DNA of 62,505 bases from an uncultured Alphaproteobacteria bacterium (lineage in GTDB: Bacteria; Pseudomonadota; Alphaproteobacteria; Puniceispirillales; UBA1172). A program made the translations under genes and the position numbers. Shown here piece after piece: positions 1 through 8,059 of this stretch. The notes under the pieces are model-generated. The model was not told the origin of the DNA, made no database searches, and worked only from the letters and a program-made list of their open reading frames with translations. The stretch is taken from the NCBI GenBank assembly GCA_937952245.1, contig CALFYS010000100.1:1-62505 (forward strand). The letters run 5' to 3'. How positions within the stretch are numbered: position 1 is the stretch's first letter; each line of letters starts with the position of its first letter.

Positions 1-6
1 TGTTGA

Positions 7-1002
7 TTAGGATTTAGCACCCAGCCTTGCGGCTTTCAATGCGGCAAAATCGTCATCCGCGTGATAAGACGAACGGGTCAGCGGGGTTGCCGACATCATC
101 AAAAAGCCTTTCGCCTCACCAAGGTTTTTCAGCTGATCAAATTCATCAGGTGTCCAGAACCGATCAAGGGGGTGATGTTTTGGGGTTGGTTGCAGATATT
201 GGCCAATGGTCATGAAATCAACATCGGCGGCGCGCATATCATCCATCACTTGCACAACATCATCACGGCTTTCACCCAAGCCCACCATAATGCCGGATTT
301 GGTGAAGATCATCGGGTCTAAGCGTTTGACATCGCTTAATAATTTCAACGATGCAAAATATCGCGCCCCGGGGCGAACCGATGGATAAAGCCGAGGAACC
401 GTTTCAAGATTATGGTTAAACACATCGGGCTTGGCCGCCACCACCACCTCAACCGCCCCGTCTTTTTTCAAGAAATCAGGGGTGAGAATTTCAATCGTGG
501 TTGTTGGTGAAGCCTCACGAATGGCGGTGATGGTTTTGGCGAAATGGTCCGCCCCACCATCGGGCAAATCATCACGATCAACAGAGGTAATCACGACATG
601 GGCAAGGCTTAATTGCGCCACCGCATCGGCCACACGGCGGGGTTCATCATGGTCAAGGCGATCAGGTTTACCCGTGGCGACATTGCAAAAAGCGCAAGCC
701 CTTGTGCAAACAGAGCCCAAAATCATCATCGTGGCGTGTTTTTTCTGCCAACATTCACCGATATTCGGGCAAGCGGCTTCTTCGCAGACCGTCACCAAAT
801 AGTTATCACGGACGATTTGCCGTGTGTCTTGATAGCCTTGGGATGTTGGGGCTTTCACCTTCAGCCAATCGGGACGCGACGGTTGCGGGACTTGATCATT
901 ACGCGCCTTTTCAGGATGCCGCGCATCACCTTTCAGCCCTTGGCCACGGAAGACCACCTGATCTTCACGTGTTTTTAATGGGGGTTGGTCATCGACGCTC
1001 AT
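7..1002 (-). CDS. lipA: Lipoyl synthase LipA
   Basis: Radical-SAM enzyme that inserts two sulfur atoms into protein-bound octanoyl groups to make lipoate, acting in the cytosol on E2 subunits and similar proteins. The 331-residue product has the auxiliary-cluster cysteines C73, C78 and C84 (CEEAACPNIGEC), the radical-SAM triad C99-x3-C103-x2-C106, and the C-terminal RSSYHA motif whose serine binds the auxiliary cluster in known LipA. It lies about 36 nt behind lpd in the pyruvate dehydrogenase gene set, whose E2 and E1-beta lipoyl domains are its likely substrates. The N-terminal ~45 residues are a charged extension. The stop codon is only 6 bases from the window edge. Confidence 0.98.
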   Translation of the reverse strand: MSVDDQPPLKTREDQVVFRGQGLKGDARHPEKARNDQVPQPSRPDWLKVKAPTSQGYQDTRQIVRDNYLVTVCEEAACPNIGECWQKKHATMMILGSVCTRACAFCNVATGKPDRLDHDEPRRVADAVAQLSLAHVVITSVDRDDLPDGGADHFAKTITAIREASPTTTIEILTPDFLKKDGAVEVVVAAKPDVFNHNLETVPRLYPSVRPGARYFASLKLLSDVKRLDPMIFTKSGIMVGLGESRDDVVQVMDDMRAADVDFMTIGQYLQPTPKHHPLDRFWTPDEFDQLKNLGEAKGFLMMSATPLTRSSYHADDDFAALKAARLGAKS

Positions 1003-1038
1003 GGTGAACCTGCCTGATGGAGACTAAAAACATATATC

Positions 1039-2448
1039 CTAAAAATGGATGGCTTTATCAAAAGCATCAAGCACTGATTCATGCATCGCTTCTGATAATG
1101 TCGGATGGGGGAAGATGGTTTGCATCAAATCTTCTTCCGTGGTCTCCAGTTTTTTCGCCACCACATAGCCTTGGATCAATTCCGTGACTTCAGGGCCGAT
1201 CATATGCGCCCCCAGCAATTCACCGGTTTTCGCATCAAAAATCGTTTTGATCATCCCATCTTCATCACCAAGGGCGATGGCCTTACCATTGGCAAGGAAG
1301 GGGAAACGCCCAACTTTGATCTGATGGCCTTGTTCAAGGGCTGCTTTTTCAGAAAGCCCAACGGATGCCACTTGCGGGCGGCAATAGGTACAGCCGGGAA
1401 TATCTGTTTTCTTGACCCCATGGCCAACACCGCCATCTTTTTTCGGGGCGGCGATATGTTCAGCGGCGATAATGCCTTCATGGCTGGCTTTATGGGCAAG
1501 CCAAGGCGCGCCTGTCATATCACCAATGGCGTAGATACCGTCTTCACCGGTGCGCATCGCCCCATCGGTGATGACATGACCACGATCAAGCTTAACCTTG
1601 GTGTTTTCAAGGCCGATGCCATCGGTATTCGCTGTAATCCCAACGGCAAGGATCATCCGATCCGCGGTTAAGGTGGTTGTTTTGCCTTGATGGGTCACTT
1701 CAGCGGAAACGGTTTTGCCCGCTTTCACCGCGCCTAATTTAGCGCCAGTCATGATTTTTAATCCGCGCTTGGCAAAAGATTTTTCCGCCATTTGGGAGAT
1801 TTCTTCATCCTCTGCCGGTAAAATCCTATCCATCGCCTCAACCACCGTCACATCAACGCCCATATCGGCGTAAAAAGATGCAAATTCAATGCCAATCGCC
1901 CCTGACCCCACAACAATCAGGGATTTCGGCATGGATTTTGGGGTCATGGCATCACGATAGGTCACAATCGTATCGCCATTGGCTTCAATCCCCGGGAGAG
2001 ACCGTGCCTTCGCCCCTGTCGCCAGAATAACCGAAGCGGCGGTCAGCACATCACCATTATCCAGCACAATCTTGCGCTTTTGGCCTGATTTTGCGCCAAG
2101 TTTGGCGGAAGCCATAAAGACCGTGACTTTATTTTTCTTCATCAAATGGCTGATCCCACCTGAAAGCCTTGCCGCCACCCCGCGGGAGCGTTCAACCACC
2201 GCGTTCAGATCAATTTCAGCCTTACCAACGGTAATTCCGAAATCTTTGGCGTGGTCAATCAGATGCTTGACCTCCGCTGATCGCAACAAGGCTTTGGTGG
2301 GGATACATCCCCAATTGAGGCAAATCCCCCCAAGGTTTTCACGTTCCACCACCGCGGCTTTCAACCCCAATTGGCTGGCGCGAATGGCGGCAACATACCC
2401 CCCGGGGCCGCCGCCGATCACAACAAGATCAAAGTCATGTTCTGCCAT
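1039..2448 (-). CDS. lpd: Dihydrolipoamide dehydrogenase (E3)
   Basis: FAD flavoprotein that reoxidises dihydrolipoamide with NAD+ in the pyruvate (and probably 2-oxoglutarate) dehydrogenase complex. The 469 residues show the N-terminal FAD-binding GGGPGGY motif, the redox disulfide C43-x4-C48 (GGICLNWGCIP), a second nucleotide-binding segment in the middle, and the C-terminal His-Glu pair H448/E453 in HPTLSEAMHE. There is no N-terminal lipoyl domain. A good AAGGA-type ribosome site precedes the ATG. It follows pdhC by 23 nt, so it is probably the E3 dedicated to this operon. Confidence 0.98.
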   Translation of the reverse strand: MAEHDFDLVVIGGGPGGYVAAIRASQLGLKAAVVERENLGGICLNWGCIPTKALLRSAEVKHLIDHAKDFGITVGKAEIDLNAVVERSRGVAARLSGGISHLMKKNKVTVFMASAKLGAKSGQKRKIVLDNGDVLTAASVILATGAKARSLPGIEANGDTIVTYRDAMTPKSMPKSLIVVGSGAIGIEFASFYADMGVDVTVVEAMDRILPAEDEEISQMAEKSFAKRGLKIMTGAKLGAVKAGKTVSAEVTHQGKTTTLTADRMILAVGITANTDGIGLENTKVKLDRGHVITDGAMRTGEDGIYAIGDMTGAPWLAHKASHEGIIAAEHIAAPKKDGGVGHGVKKTDIPGCTYCRPQVASVGLSEKAALEQGHQIKVGRFPFLANGKAIALGDEDGMIKTIFDAKTGELLGAHMIGPEVTELIQGYVVAKKLETTEEDLMQTIFPHPTLSEAMHESVLDAFDKAIHF

Positions 2449-2471
2449 TGATTTTTCCTTTCTTGATGCGA

Positions 2472-3719
2472 TCAGGCCAAAGCCAGCACAGGGTTTTCAA
2501 CAATCTCTTTAAAGACTTTCATGAACCGCGCGGCATTCGCGCCATCCACCACCCGGTGATCCGATGACAATGTAGCCGTCATCATGGTGGCGACCGCCAA
2601 TTGCCCATCCCTGACCACCGCGCGTTCTTCGCCGGCCCCAATCGCCAAAATCGCGGCTTGCGGCGGGTTGATAACAGCGGTGAACGAGGTCACGCCGAAC
2701 ATCCCCAGATTTGAGATGGTGAAACTGCCGCCTGTGTATTCTTCAGGGGCTAATTTGCCATCATGGGCGCGTTTTGCCAGTTCTGCCACTTCCGTTGAAA
2801 TGGTCTCAAGGCCTTTTTCTTCAGCATGGCGTAAAATTGGGGTGATTAAACCGCCTTCGATCGCCACCGCCACGGAAATATCGGCGTGGTGATAACGGCG
2901 GGTTTGCTCGCCTTCCCATGAGGCGTTGACCTCAGGCACGCGCATCAAAGCGGTGGCGGCGGCTTTGATAATCATATCATTGACCGAGATTTTCACCCCT
3001 TCAGGCGCGTGTTCATTCAAGGTTTTCCGCGCCGCCAGCATGGCGCCAATATCAATATCCATATTGACGTAGAAATGCGGCGAGTCCTGCATGGATTGCT
3101 GAAGACGGCTGGCGATGACTTTCCGCATTTGGGAATTTTCGATCACGCTTGACGTATCGCCCATGGCTTGCGGCTGAACAGCAGCAGGGCTTGGCGCGGT
3201 CATTTGCGGGGCTTGATCAAGATCAGCCTTGATGATCCGCCCTTTTGGCCCTGAACCCGTGATTGTTTTCAAATCAATCCCGCGATCAGCGGCAATGCGG
3301 CGCGCAAGGGGACTGGCGAAAAGACGGGTGCCGCCTTCTTGCGCAACAGGGGCTGGTGCCGCCACAGGCGGCGTGACTTCAGCTGATGCGACGGGCGCAG
3401 GGTCTTGGGTAGTGTCTTGGGCAGGTTCTGCAACAGGCGCGGCTTGATCAGCCCCACCATCAGATAACGTGCTTTCTTCGCCATCATCCAGAATTTCAGC
3501 GATCACCGCGCCGACAGCGACATTTTCAGTGCCTTCGGGGATCAGGATCGAGGCCATTTTGCCATCATCGAGGGCTTCAACCTCCATCACCGCCTTATCG
3601 GTTTCAATTTCAGCGATCACATCGCCAGAACGGACGTCATCTCCTTCTTTCACCAGCCATTTGGCCAATTTGCCTTCGGTCATGGTGGGGGATAATGCGG
3701 GCATAGTGACGATTGCCAT
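2472..3719 (-). CDS. pdhC: Pyruvate dehydrogenase E2, dihydrolipoamide acetyltransferase
   Basis: Core subunit of the pyruvate dehydrogenase complex, transferring acetyl groups from lipoate to CoA. Domain order in 415 residues: one lipoyl domain (about 1-78) with the modified lysine K42 in ETDKAVMEVE; a linker rich in Ala, Pro and Gln; a peripheral-subunit-binding domain (about 133-168, beginning FASPLARRIA); and a catalytic acyltransferase domain ending in the DHRVVDG motif (H388, D392). The lipoyl domain is almost identical to the one at the start of pdhB, also at DNA level. It starts 2 nt after pdhB stops and has a GGGAG ribosome site. Confidence 0.97.
   Translation of the reverse strand: MAIVTMPALSPTMTEGKLAKWLVKEGDDVRSGDVIAEIETDKAVMEVEALDDGKMASILIPEGTENVAVGAVIAEILDDGEESTLSDGGADQAAPVAEPAQDTTQDPAPVASAEVTPPVAAPAPVAQEGGTRLFASPLARRIAADRGIDLKTITGSGPKGRIIKADLDQAPQMTAPSPAAVQPQAMGDTSSVIENSQMRKVIASRLQQSMQDSPHFYVNMDIDIGAMLAARKTLNEHAPEGVKISVNDMIIKAAATALMRVPEVNASWEGEQTRRYHHADISVAVAIEGGLITPILRHAEEKGLETISTEVAELAKRAHDGKLAPEEYTGGSFTISNLGMFGVTSFTAVINPPQAAILAIGAGEERAVVRDGQLAVATMMTATLSSDHRVVDGANAARFMKVFKEIVENPVLALA
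3562..3704 (-). repeat. Lipoyl-domain repeat, copy in pdhC
   Basis: About 143 bp encoding the N-terminal lipoyl domain of E2. It recurs 1397 bp away in pdhB with few substitutions, mostly in third codon positions. Residues from TMPALSPTMTEG to MEVEALDDG are the same in both proteins apart from one Ile/Val exchange. Both copies are direct and in frame. Confidence 0.85.
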
Positions 3720-3721
3720 GA

Positions 3722-5119
3722 TTACGCTCCCTTCCCGCGATAACAGGCCTGACGCGCGGATTCCACAATATCATGGACTTGCGGCAGGGCGAGTTTTTCA
3801 AGGTTTTCCGCATAGGGCATCGGCACATCTTTGCCGGTGACCCGCATCACGGGCGCATCGAGATAATCAAACGCCTGTTCATTGACCTGTGCCACCAATT
3901 CAGCCCCAATCCCAGCAAAGGGGAAGCCTTCTTCGCAAGACACCATGCGATTGGTCTTTTTCAGCGAGGTCATGATGGTTTCCGTATCCAAGGGGCGGAG
4001 CGACCGAAGATCAATGACTTCAGCATCAATGCCCTCTTTTGCCAGCTCTTCAGCGGCATCCAAGGCTTTACCCACCATGATGGAAAACGCGGTGATGGTG
4101 ACATCATTGCCCGGGCGAACGATATTGGCTTTGCCGATTGGCACGACCCAATCATCATCATCAGGCACGTCAAAACTCTGGCCATACAGGACTTCATTTT
4201 CCAAGAAAATCACAGGGTTCGGGTCACGGATCGCGGCTTTCAACAAGCCTTTGGCATCCGCCGCGGACCAAGGCGCGACCACTTTTAACCCCGGGCAATG
4301 AGCATACCAGCTGGCATAACATTGTGAATGTTGCGCCGCCACGCGGGAAGCCGCGCCATTAGGCCCTCTGAAGACAATCGGGCATCCCATTTGACCGCCA
4401 GACATATACAGCGTCTTGGCGGCGGAATTAATGATCTGGTCAATCGCCTGCATCGAGAAATTGAACGTCATAAATTCAATAATCGGCTTTAATTCACCAA
4501 AAGCGGCACCGACCCCAAGGCCAGCAAAACCCATTTCCGTGATCGGGGTATCGACCACACGGCGATCACCAAATTCATCAAGCAACCCTTGGGAGACTTT
4601 ATAAGCCCCTTGGTATTCGCCGACTTCTTCACCCATGAGAAAGACTTTATCGTCACGCCGCATTTCTTCGGCCATGGCATCGCGCAACGCTTCCCGCACG
4701 GTCAGTTGAACAGCATTGCCTGAAGCAACAGGTTCAACCAATTCCGGTGTTGATGAAGGCGGAGGTGCTGATTGAGATGGCGCCGATTGAGATGGAGCTG
4801 GTGTTTCAACAGCGGTCACCACTGGGGCAGATTCTGGGGCAGATGGAGCGGCGCTCTCGCCCCCCTCACCTGCGATCCCCTCTCCGGCAATTTCAGCAAT
4901 CACCGTGCCAACGGCAACGCCTTCCGTGCCTTCAGCGATATTGATTTTCGCGATCACCCCATCATCAAGGGCTTCGACTTCCATCACCGCTTTATCGGTT
5001 TCAATTTCAGCGATCACGTCACCTGAACGGATGTCATCGCCTTCTTTCACCAGCCATTTGGCCAATTTGCCTTCGGTCATGGTCGGCGAAAGAGCGGGCA
5101 TTGTTACGGTTGCGGTCAT
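3722..5119 (-). CDS. pdhB: Pyruvate dehydrogenase E1 component, beta subunit with N-terminal lipoyl domain
   Basis: Thiamine-diphosphate-dependent decarboxylase subunit; with PdhA it forms the E1 heterotetramer. The 465 residues comprise a lipoyl domain (about 1-79, modified lysine K43), a Ser/Pro/Gln/Ala-rich linker to about residue 137, and a full transketolase-type E1-beta domain with MGEEVGEYQGAYK near 162-174. Most bacterial E1-beta proteins are about 330 residues; the added lipoyl domain is typical of alphaproteobacteria. It overlaps the end of pdhA by 4 nt (ATGA), which implies coupled translation. Confidence 0.97.
   Translation of the reverse strand: MTATVTMPALSPTMTEGKLAKWLVKEGDDIRSGDVIAEIETDKAVMEVEALDDGVIAKINIAEGTEGVAVGTVIAEIAGEGIAGEGGESAAPSAPESAPVVTAVETPAPSQSAPSQSAPPPSSTPELVEPVASGNAVQLTVREALRDAMAEEMRRDDKVFLMGEEVGEYQGAYKVSQGLLDEFGDRRVVDTPITEMGFAGLGVGAAFGELKPIIEFMTFNFSMQAIDQIINSAAKTLYMSGGQMGCPIVFRGPNGAASRVAAQHSQCYASWYAHCPGLKVVAPWSAADAKGLLKAAIRDPNPVIFLENEVLYGQSFDVPDDDDWVVPIGKANIVRPGNDVTITAFSIMVGKALDAAEELAKEGIDAEVIDLRSLRPLDTETIMTSLKKTNRMVSCEEGFPFAGIGAELVAQVNEQAFDYLDAPVMRVTGKDVPMPYAENLEKLALPQVHDIVESARQACYRGKGA
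4959..5101 (-). repeat. Lipoyl-domain repeat, copy in pdhB
   Basis: Partner of the pdhC copy at 3562-3704, at a constant offset of 1397 bp. The DNA similarity is far higher than that of lipoyl domains from unrelated E2 proteins, so the copies are either a recent duplication or are kept alike by gene conversion. Confidence 0.85.
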
Positions 5120-6204
5120 TCTGCGGCTCCTTCAATGATCACGTCTGTCCAAAGTTCAGCGGCATCTGGCAATGGGCTTTCAAGGGCAAAATCAGCGGAC
5201 GCGGCCACCACTTCTTTGACCTTGGCGTCCAATTCTTTCAATTTGGCTTCATCCATGCCATCGGCGATTAAGACTTCCCGCAATTGGTCAATCGGATCGC
5301 GTTGTTTGCGCATGGCATCCACTTCTTCACGTGTCCGGTATTTCGCGGGGTCTGACATGGAATGGCCGCGATAACGATAGGTTTGCATCTCAAGGATGTA
5401 TGGGCCTTTGCCTTCGCGGCAATGGGCGATGGCCTCCGCGCCAGCGGCACGAACCGCCAAGACATCCATGCCATCAACCTGCATCCCCGGAATCCCATAA
5501 GCCTTACCACGATCAGCAAGGGCACGCCCCGCCGCCGCGCGATTAACCGCGGTTCCCATCCCGTATTGATTGTTTTCAATGACAAAAATCACCGGCAATT
5601 GCCAAAGCGCGGCCATGTTAAAGCTTTCATAGACCTGCCCTTGGTTCACCGCGCCATCACCAAGATAGGTCATGGAGACAGCATCAGTGCCGTTATACCG
5701 ATGGGCAAAGGCCAAGCCTGCGCCAATAGGCACTTGAGCGGCGACAATCCCGTGGCCGCCATAAAAATTCTTTTCACGGCTGAACATATGCATAGACCCG
5801 CCTTTACCGCGGGAATATCCCCCTTCGCGCCCTGTCAGTTCAGCCATCACGCCATTGGCTTCCATGCCGCACGCCAGCATATGCCCATGATCACGATAAG
5901 ATGTCACCACCGTATCATCAGGGCGGGCAACGGATTGCATCCCCACCACCACGGCTTCTTGACCGATATAAAGATGACAAAAACCGCCGATTTGCCCCAT
6001 GCCATAAAGCTGGCCTGCCTTTTCTTCAAAACGGCGGATCAACAGCATATCTTCGTAAAGACCGGCTAATGTATCGAGGTCAGGTTTTTCAATGGCGATG
6101 TTTTTGCCCCCTGCTTTTTTCTGGGGGCGACCGGGCTTGCGCTTCAACGCGGCCGGTTTAGCACCATTATTTGCGGTGTTTTCAGGTGTTGTTTTTGGGG
6201 CCAT
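5116..6204 (-). CDS. pdhA: Pyruvate dehydrogenase E1 component, alpha subunit
   Basis: Binds thiamine diphosphate and decarboxylates pyruvate together with PdhB. The thiamine-diphosphate signature runs from GDGAVNQGQ to the Asn pair in IENNQYGMGT, and the phosphorylation-loop segment YRYRGHSMSDPAKYR is present. I chose the ATG at 6204 (362 residues): a GGAGG ribosome site lies 5 nt upstream, whereas the in-frame TTG at 6216 sits over that site. The first ~35 residues form a basic, disordered-looking extension containing KRKPGRPQKK, which resembles an AT-hook core; alphaproteobacterial PdhA proteins often have Lys/Ala-rich N-termini, so this may only be an E2 contact. First gene of the pdhABC-lpd-lipA set. 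Confidence 0.97.
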   Translation of the reverse strand: MAPKTTPENTANNGAKPAALKRKPGRPQKKAGGKNIAIEKPDLDTLAGLYEDMLLIRRFEEKAGQLYGMGQIGGFCHLYIGQEAVVVGMQSVARPDDTVVTSYRDHGHMLACGMEANGVMAELTGREGGYSRGKGGSMHMFSREKNFYGGHGIVAAQVPIGAGLAFAHRYNGTDAVSMTYLGDGAVNQGQVYESFNMAALWQLPVIFVIENNQYGMGTAVNRAAAGRALADRGKAYGIPGMQVDGMDVLAVRAAGAEAIAHCREGKGPYILEMQTYRYRGHSMSDPAKYRTREEVDAMRKQRDPIDQLREVLIADGMDEAKLKELDAKVKEVVAASADFALESPLPDAAELWTDVIIEGAAE

Positions 6205-6323
6205 GTCATCCTCCAAAGAAATAGCACCCCGCCATCACGGACGGACTGCTATAGAATGACATGAAATAATATTTTTACAAATATTTTATTGTATTGATTT
6301 TAAACAATATTTTTAATATTAAC

Positions 6324-6353
6324 CAATATTAGTTAAATTCAATGTTAGTTAAA
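6324..6353. repeat. Tandem 14-bp direct repeat between ftsB-like gene and pdhA
   Basis: Two direct copies, CAATATTAGTTAAA (6324-6337) and CAATGTTAGTTAAA (6340-6353), match at 13 of 14 positions and are spaced 16 bp start to start. They lie at the end of the ftsB-like gene, at the edge of the AT-rich tract that leads to pdhA. A regulator binding site for the pdh operon is possible. The tract 6240-6345 is very AT-rich and I could not place a convincing promoter in it. Confidence 0.4.
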
Positions 6354-6653
6354 ATCGATAATAATCTCATCTGGCGCATAAAGCCCGCCTTCACGGCGCG
6401 CCAACTCACCCAGCATATCGGCATCGACTTCGGATTCATTAACCAAAGACACGCGATGCTCAAGCCATTTGCGGTGGGCTTCAAGGGCGTTCAGCTCTTG
6501 TTCCGCTGATGCAATATCTTCATCAAGACTGCCAATGGCAAGATAACCATTGTCGCCACCAAGGCCGAGACCATGGATGGCGAAATACCCGCCGGCCATA
6601 AACATCATGACGCCGAAGACAAACGATCTGATTTTGTATGATTTGGGATTCAT
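6345..6653 (-). CDS. ftsB: Septum formation initiator (FtsB/DivIC) family protein
   Basis: Small bitopic membrane protein of the division-site FtsQLB type. The 102 residues have a short cytoplasmic start, one membrane segment (about residues 10-30), then a coiled-coil stretch with acidic heptads (SLDEDIASAEQELNALEAH) and a conserved-looking tail (LARREGGLYAPDEIII). I chose the third of the clustered ATGs (6653), which has GGAG 6 nt upstream. It sits between eno and pdhA, a common place for this family in alphaproteobacteria. Its upstream region carries a predicted promoter with four GANTC sites, described separately. Confidence 0.85.
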   Translation of the reverse strand: MNPKSYKIRSFVFGVMMFMAGGYFAIHGLGLGGDNGYLAIGSLDEDIASAEQELNALEAHRKWLEHRVSLVNESEVDADMLGELARREGGLYAPDEIIIDFN

Positions 6654-6672
6654 CATCATCTCCATCAGTGGG

Positions 6673-6739
6673 GCGAATCGTTACAAATACGCGATTCGCT
6701 TCATTTCCCCATTGAATCAGAAAGTGATTCGCAGGTCAA
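6673..6739 (-). promoter_or_regulatory. Predicted GANTC-rich promoter and leader hairpin of the ftsB-like gene
   Basis: Read on the minus strand: a -35 box TTGACC (6734-6739), a 17-bp spacer, and a -10 box TTCAAT (6711-6716). Four GANTC sites lie at 6675-6679, 6693-6697, 6714-6718 (overlapping the -10) and 6726-6730 (inside the spacer). The two leader sites sit in the arms of a perfect 8-bp inverted repeat (6673-6680 with 6692-6699). GANTC is the CcrM methylation site in alphaproteobacteria, and the GcrA-CcrM module controls division genes. The sites are visible directly; the regulation is inferred. Confidence 0.55.
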
Positions 6740-6768
6740 CACTGATGAATATAATTTTTCGCAATGCC

Positions 6769-8037
6769 TTAAGCGCGGATCGCCCCCTGATAGCGGGCAT
6801 TAACGCCAAGGCTTTCTTCAATCCGCAGCAATTGATTGTATTTCGCCATACGGTCTGAACGTGACATTGAACCGGTCTTGATTTGCCCCGCGTTAGTCGC
6901 CACCGCCAGATCAGCGATGAAATTATCTTCGGTTTCGCCCGAACGGTGTGAGATCACCACCCCAAACCCAGCCTGTTTTGCCATGGAAATCGCCTGCATG
7001 GTTTCAGTCAGCGTGCCGATTTGATTGACCTTAATCAAAATCGCGTTGCCGGAGGCTTCGTCAATACCGCGCGCCAGCCGCTTGGGGTTGGTGACGTAAA
7101 GATCATCCCCCACCAATTGAATCTGCTCCCCCATGCGCTCGGTCATGGCCTTAAACCCATCCCAATCGTCTTCATCAAGCGGGTCTTCAATCGAGACAAT
7201 CGGATAGCGTTTCGCCATATCCTGCCAGTAATCAATCATTTCCGCCGTTGAATAGCTCTTGCCCTCACCTTTGAGGTGATAAACACCATCTTTGCAGAAT
7301 TCCGTGGCGGCGGCATCAAAAGCCAGCACAACATCATCCCCGGGGCGGCAACCGGCCTTTTCAATCGCTTTCATGACGAAATCAATCGCCTCTTGGGTTG
7401 AATTGATGGCTGGCGCAAACCCGCCTTCATCGCCAACCGCGGTGGAAAGCCCAGCATCATGCAGCAAGCCTTTCAGGGCATGGAAGACTTCAGCACCAAC
7501 ACGCATAGCATCGGTAAAGCTTTCAGCGCCAACAGGCATGATCATCACTTCTTGAATATCAAGCGCGTTATCAGCATGGGCGCCGCCGTTCAGAATATTC
7601 ATCATCGGCGTTGGCAGAACATGGGCATGAACTCCGCCGATATAACGCCATAGCGGCTGGCCTGTGCTTTCAGCGGCCGCGCGGGCAATCGCAAGACTGA
7701 CCCCCAACATCGCGTTCGCCCCAAGGCGGGATTTGTTATCCGTGCCATCAAGGGTGATCATATCTTGATCCAACCCTTGCTGATCCAGCGCATTTCGCCC
7801 CGAAAGAATGGAGAAAATCTCAGTATTGACGGCATCAACCGCGCCGCTGACGCCTTTGCCCATATAGGCTTCACCGCCATCACGCTTTTCAACCGCCTCA
7901 TATGCCCCTGTTGATGCCCCTGACGGCACGGCGGCACGGCCAAACGACCCATCATCCAGCATAACATCGACTTCAACGGTAGGATTCCCCCGCGAGTCAA
8001 AAATCTGGCGGGCTTGAATATCAATAATGGCAGACAT
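6769..8037 (-). CDS. eno: Enolase (2-phosphoglycerate dehydratase)
   Basis: Interconverts 2-phosphoglycerate and phosphoenolpyruvate, requiring magnesium. The 422 residues cover the full family length, with the N-terminal AREIFDSRG-like motif (QARQIFDSRGNPTVEV), the SHRSGETED signature, the LIKVNQIGTLTE catalytic-lysine region and the metal ligands in VSIEDPLDEDDW and LVGDDLYVTN. It follows kdsA by 22 nt, so the phosphoenolpyruvate producer sits beside a phosphoenolpyruvate consumer. Confidence 0.98.
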   Translation of the reverse strand: MSAIIDIQARQIFDSRGNPTVEVDVMLDDGSFGRAAVPSGASTGAYEAVEKRDGGEAYMGKGVSGAVDAVNTEIFSILSGRNALDQQGLDQDMITLDGTDNKSRLGANAMLGVSLAIARAAAESTGQPLWRYIGGVHAHVLPTPMMNILNGGAHADNALDIQEVMIMPVGAESFTDAMRVGAEVFHALKGLLHDAGLSTAVGDEGGFAPAINSTQEAIDFVMKAIEKAGCRPGDDVVLAFDAAATEFCKDGVYHLKGEGKSYSTAEMIDYWQDMAKRYPIVSIEDPLDEDDWDGFKAMTERMGEQIQLVGDDLYVTNPKRLARGIDEASGNAILIKVNQIGTLTETMQAISMAKQAGFGVVISHRSGETEDNFIADLAVATNAGQIKTGSMSRSDRMAKYNQLLRIEESLGVNARYQGAIRA

Positions 8038-8059
8038 TGTCGGTCTTCTTTCGTGAGTG

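Noticed and set aside
4747..5138. Several plus-strand frames with similar protein sequences near 3469-3840 and 4905-5138
   Set aside because: They mirror the duplicated lipoyl-domain DNA on the coding minus strand and are not genes.
6240..6345. CtrA-type sites (TTAA-N7-TTAA) in the AT-rich tract before pdhA
   Set aside because: Several TTAA words occur but none at the required spacing; AT-richness alone explains them.
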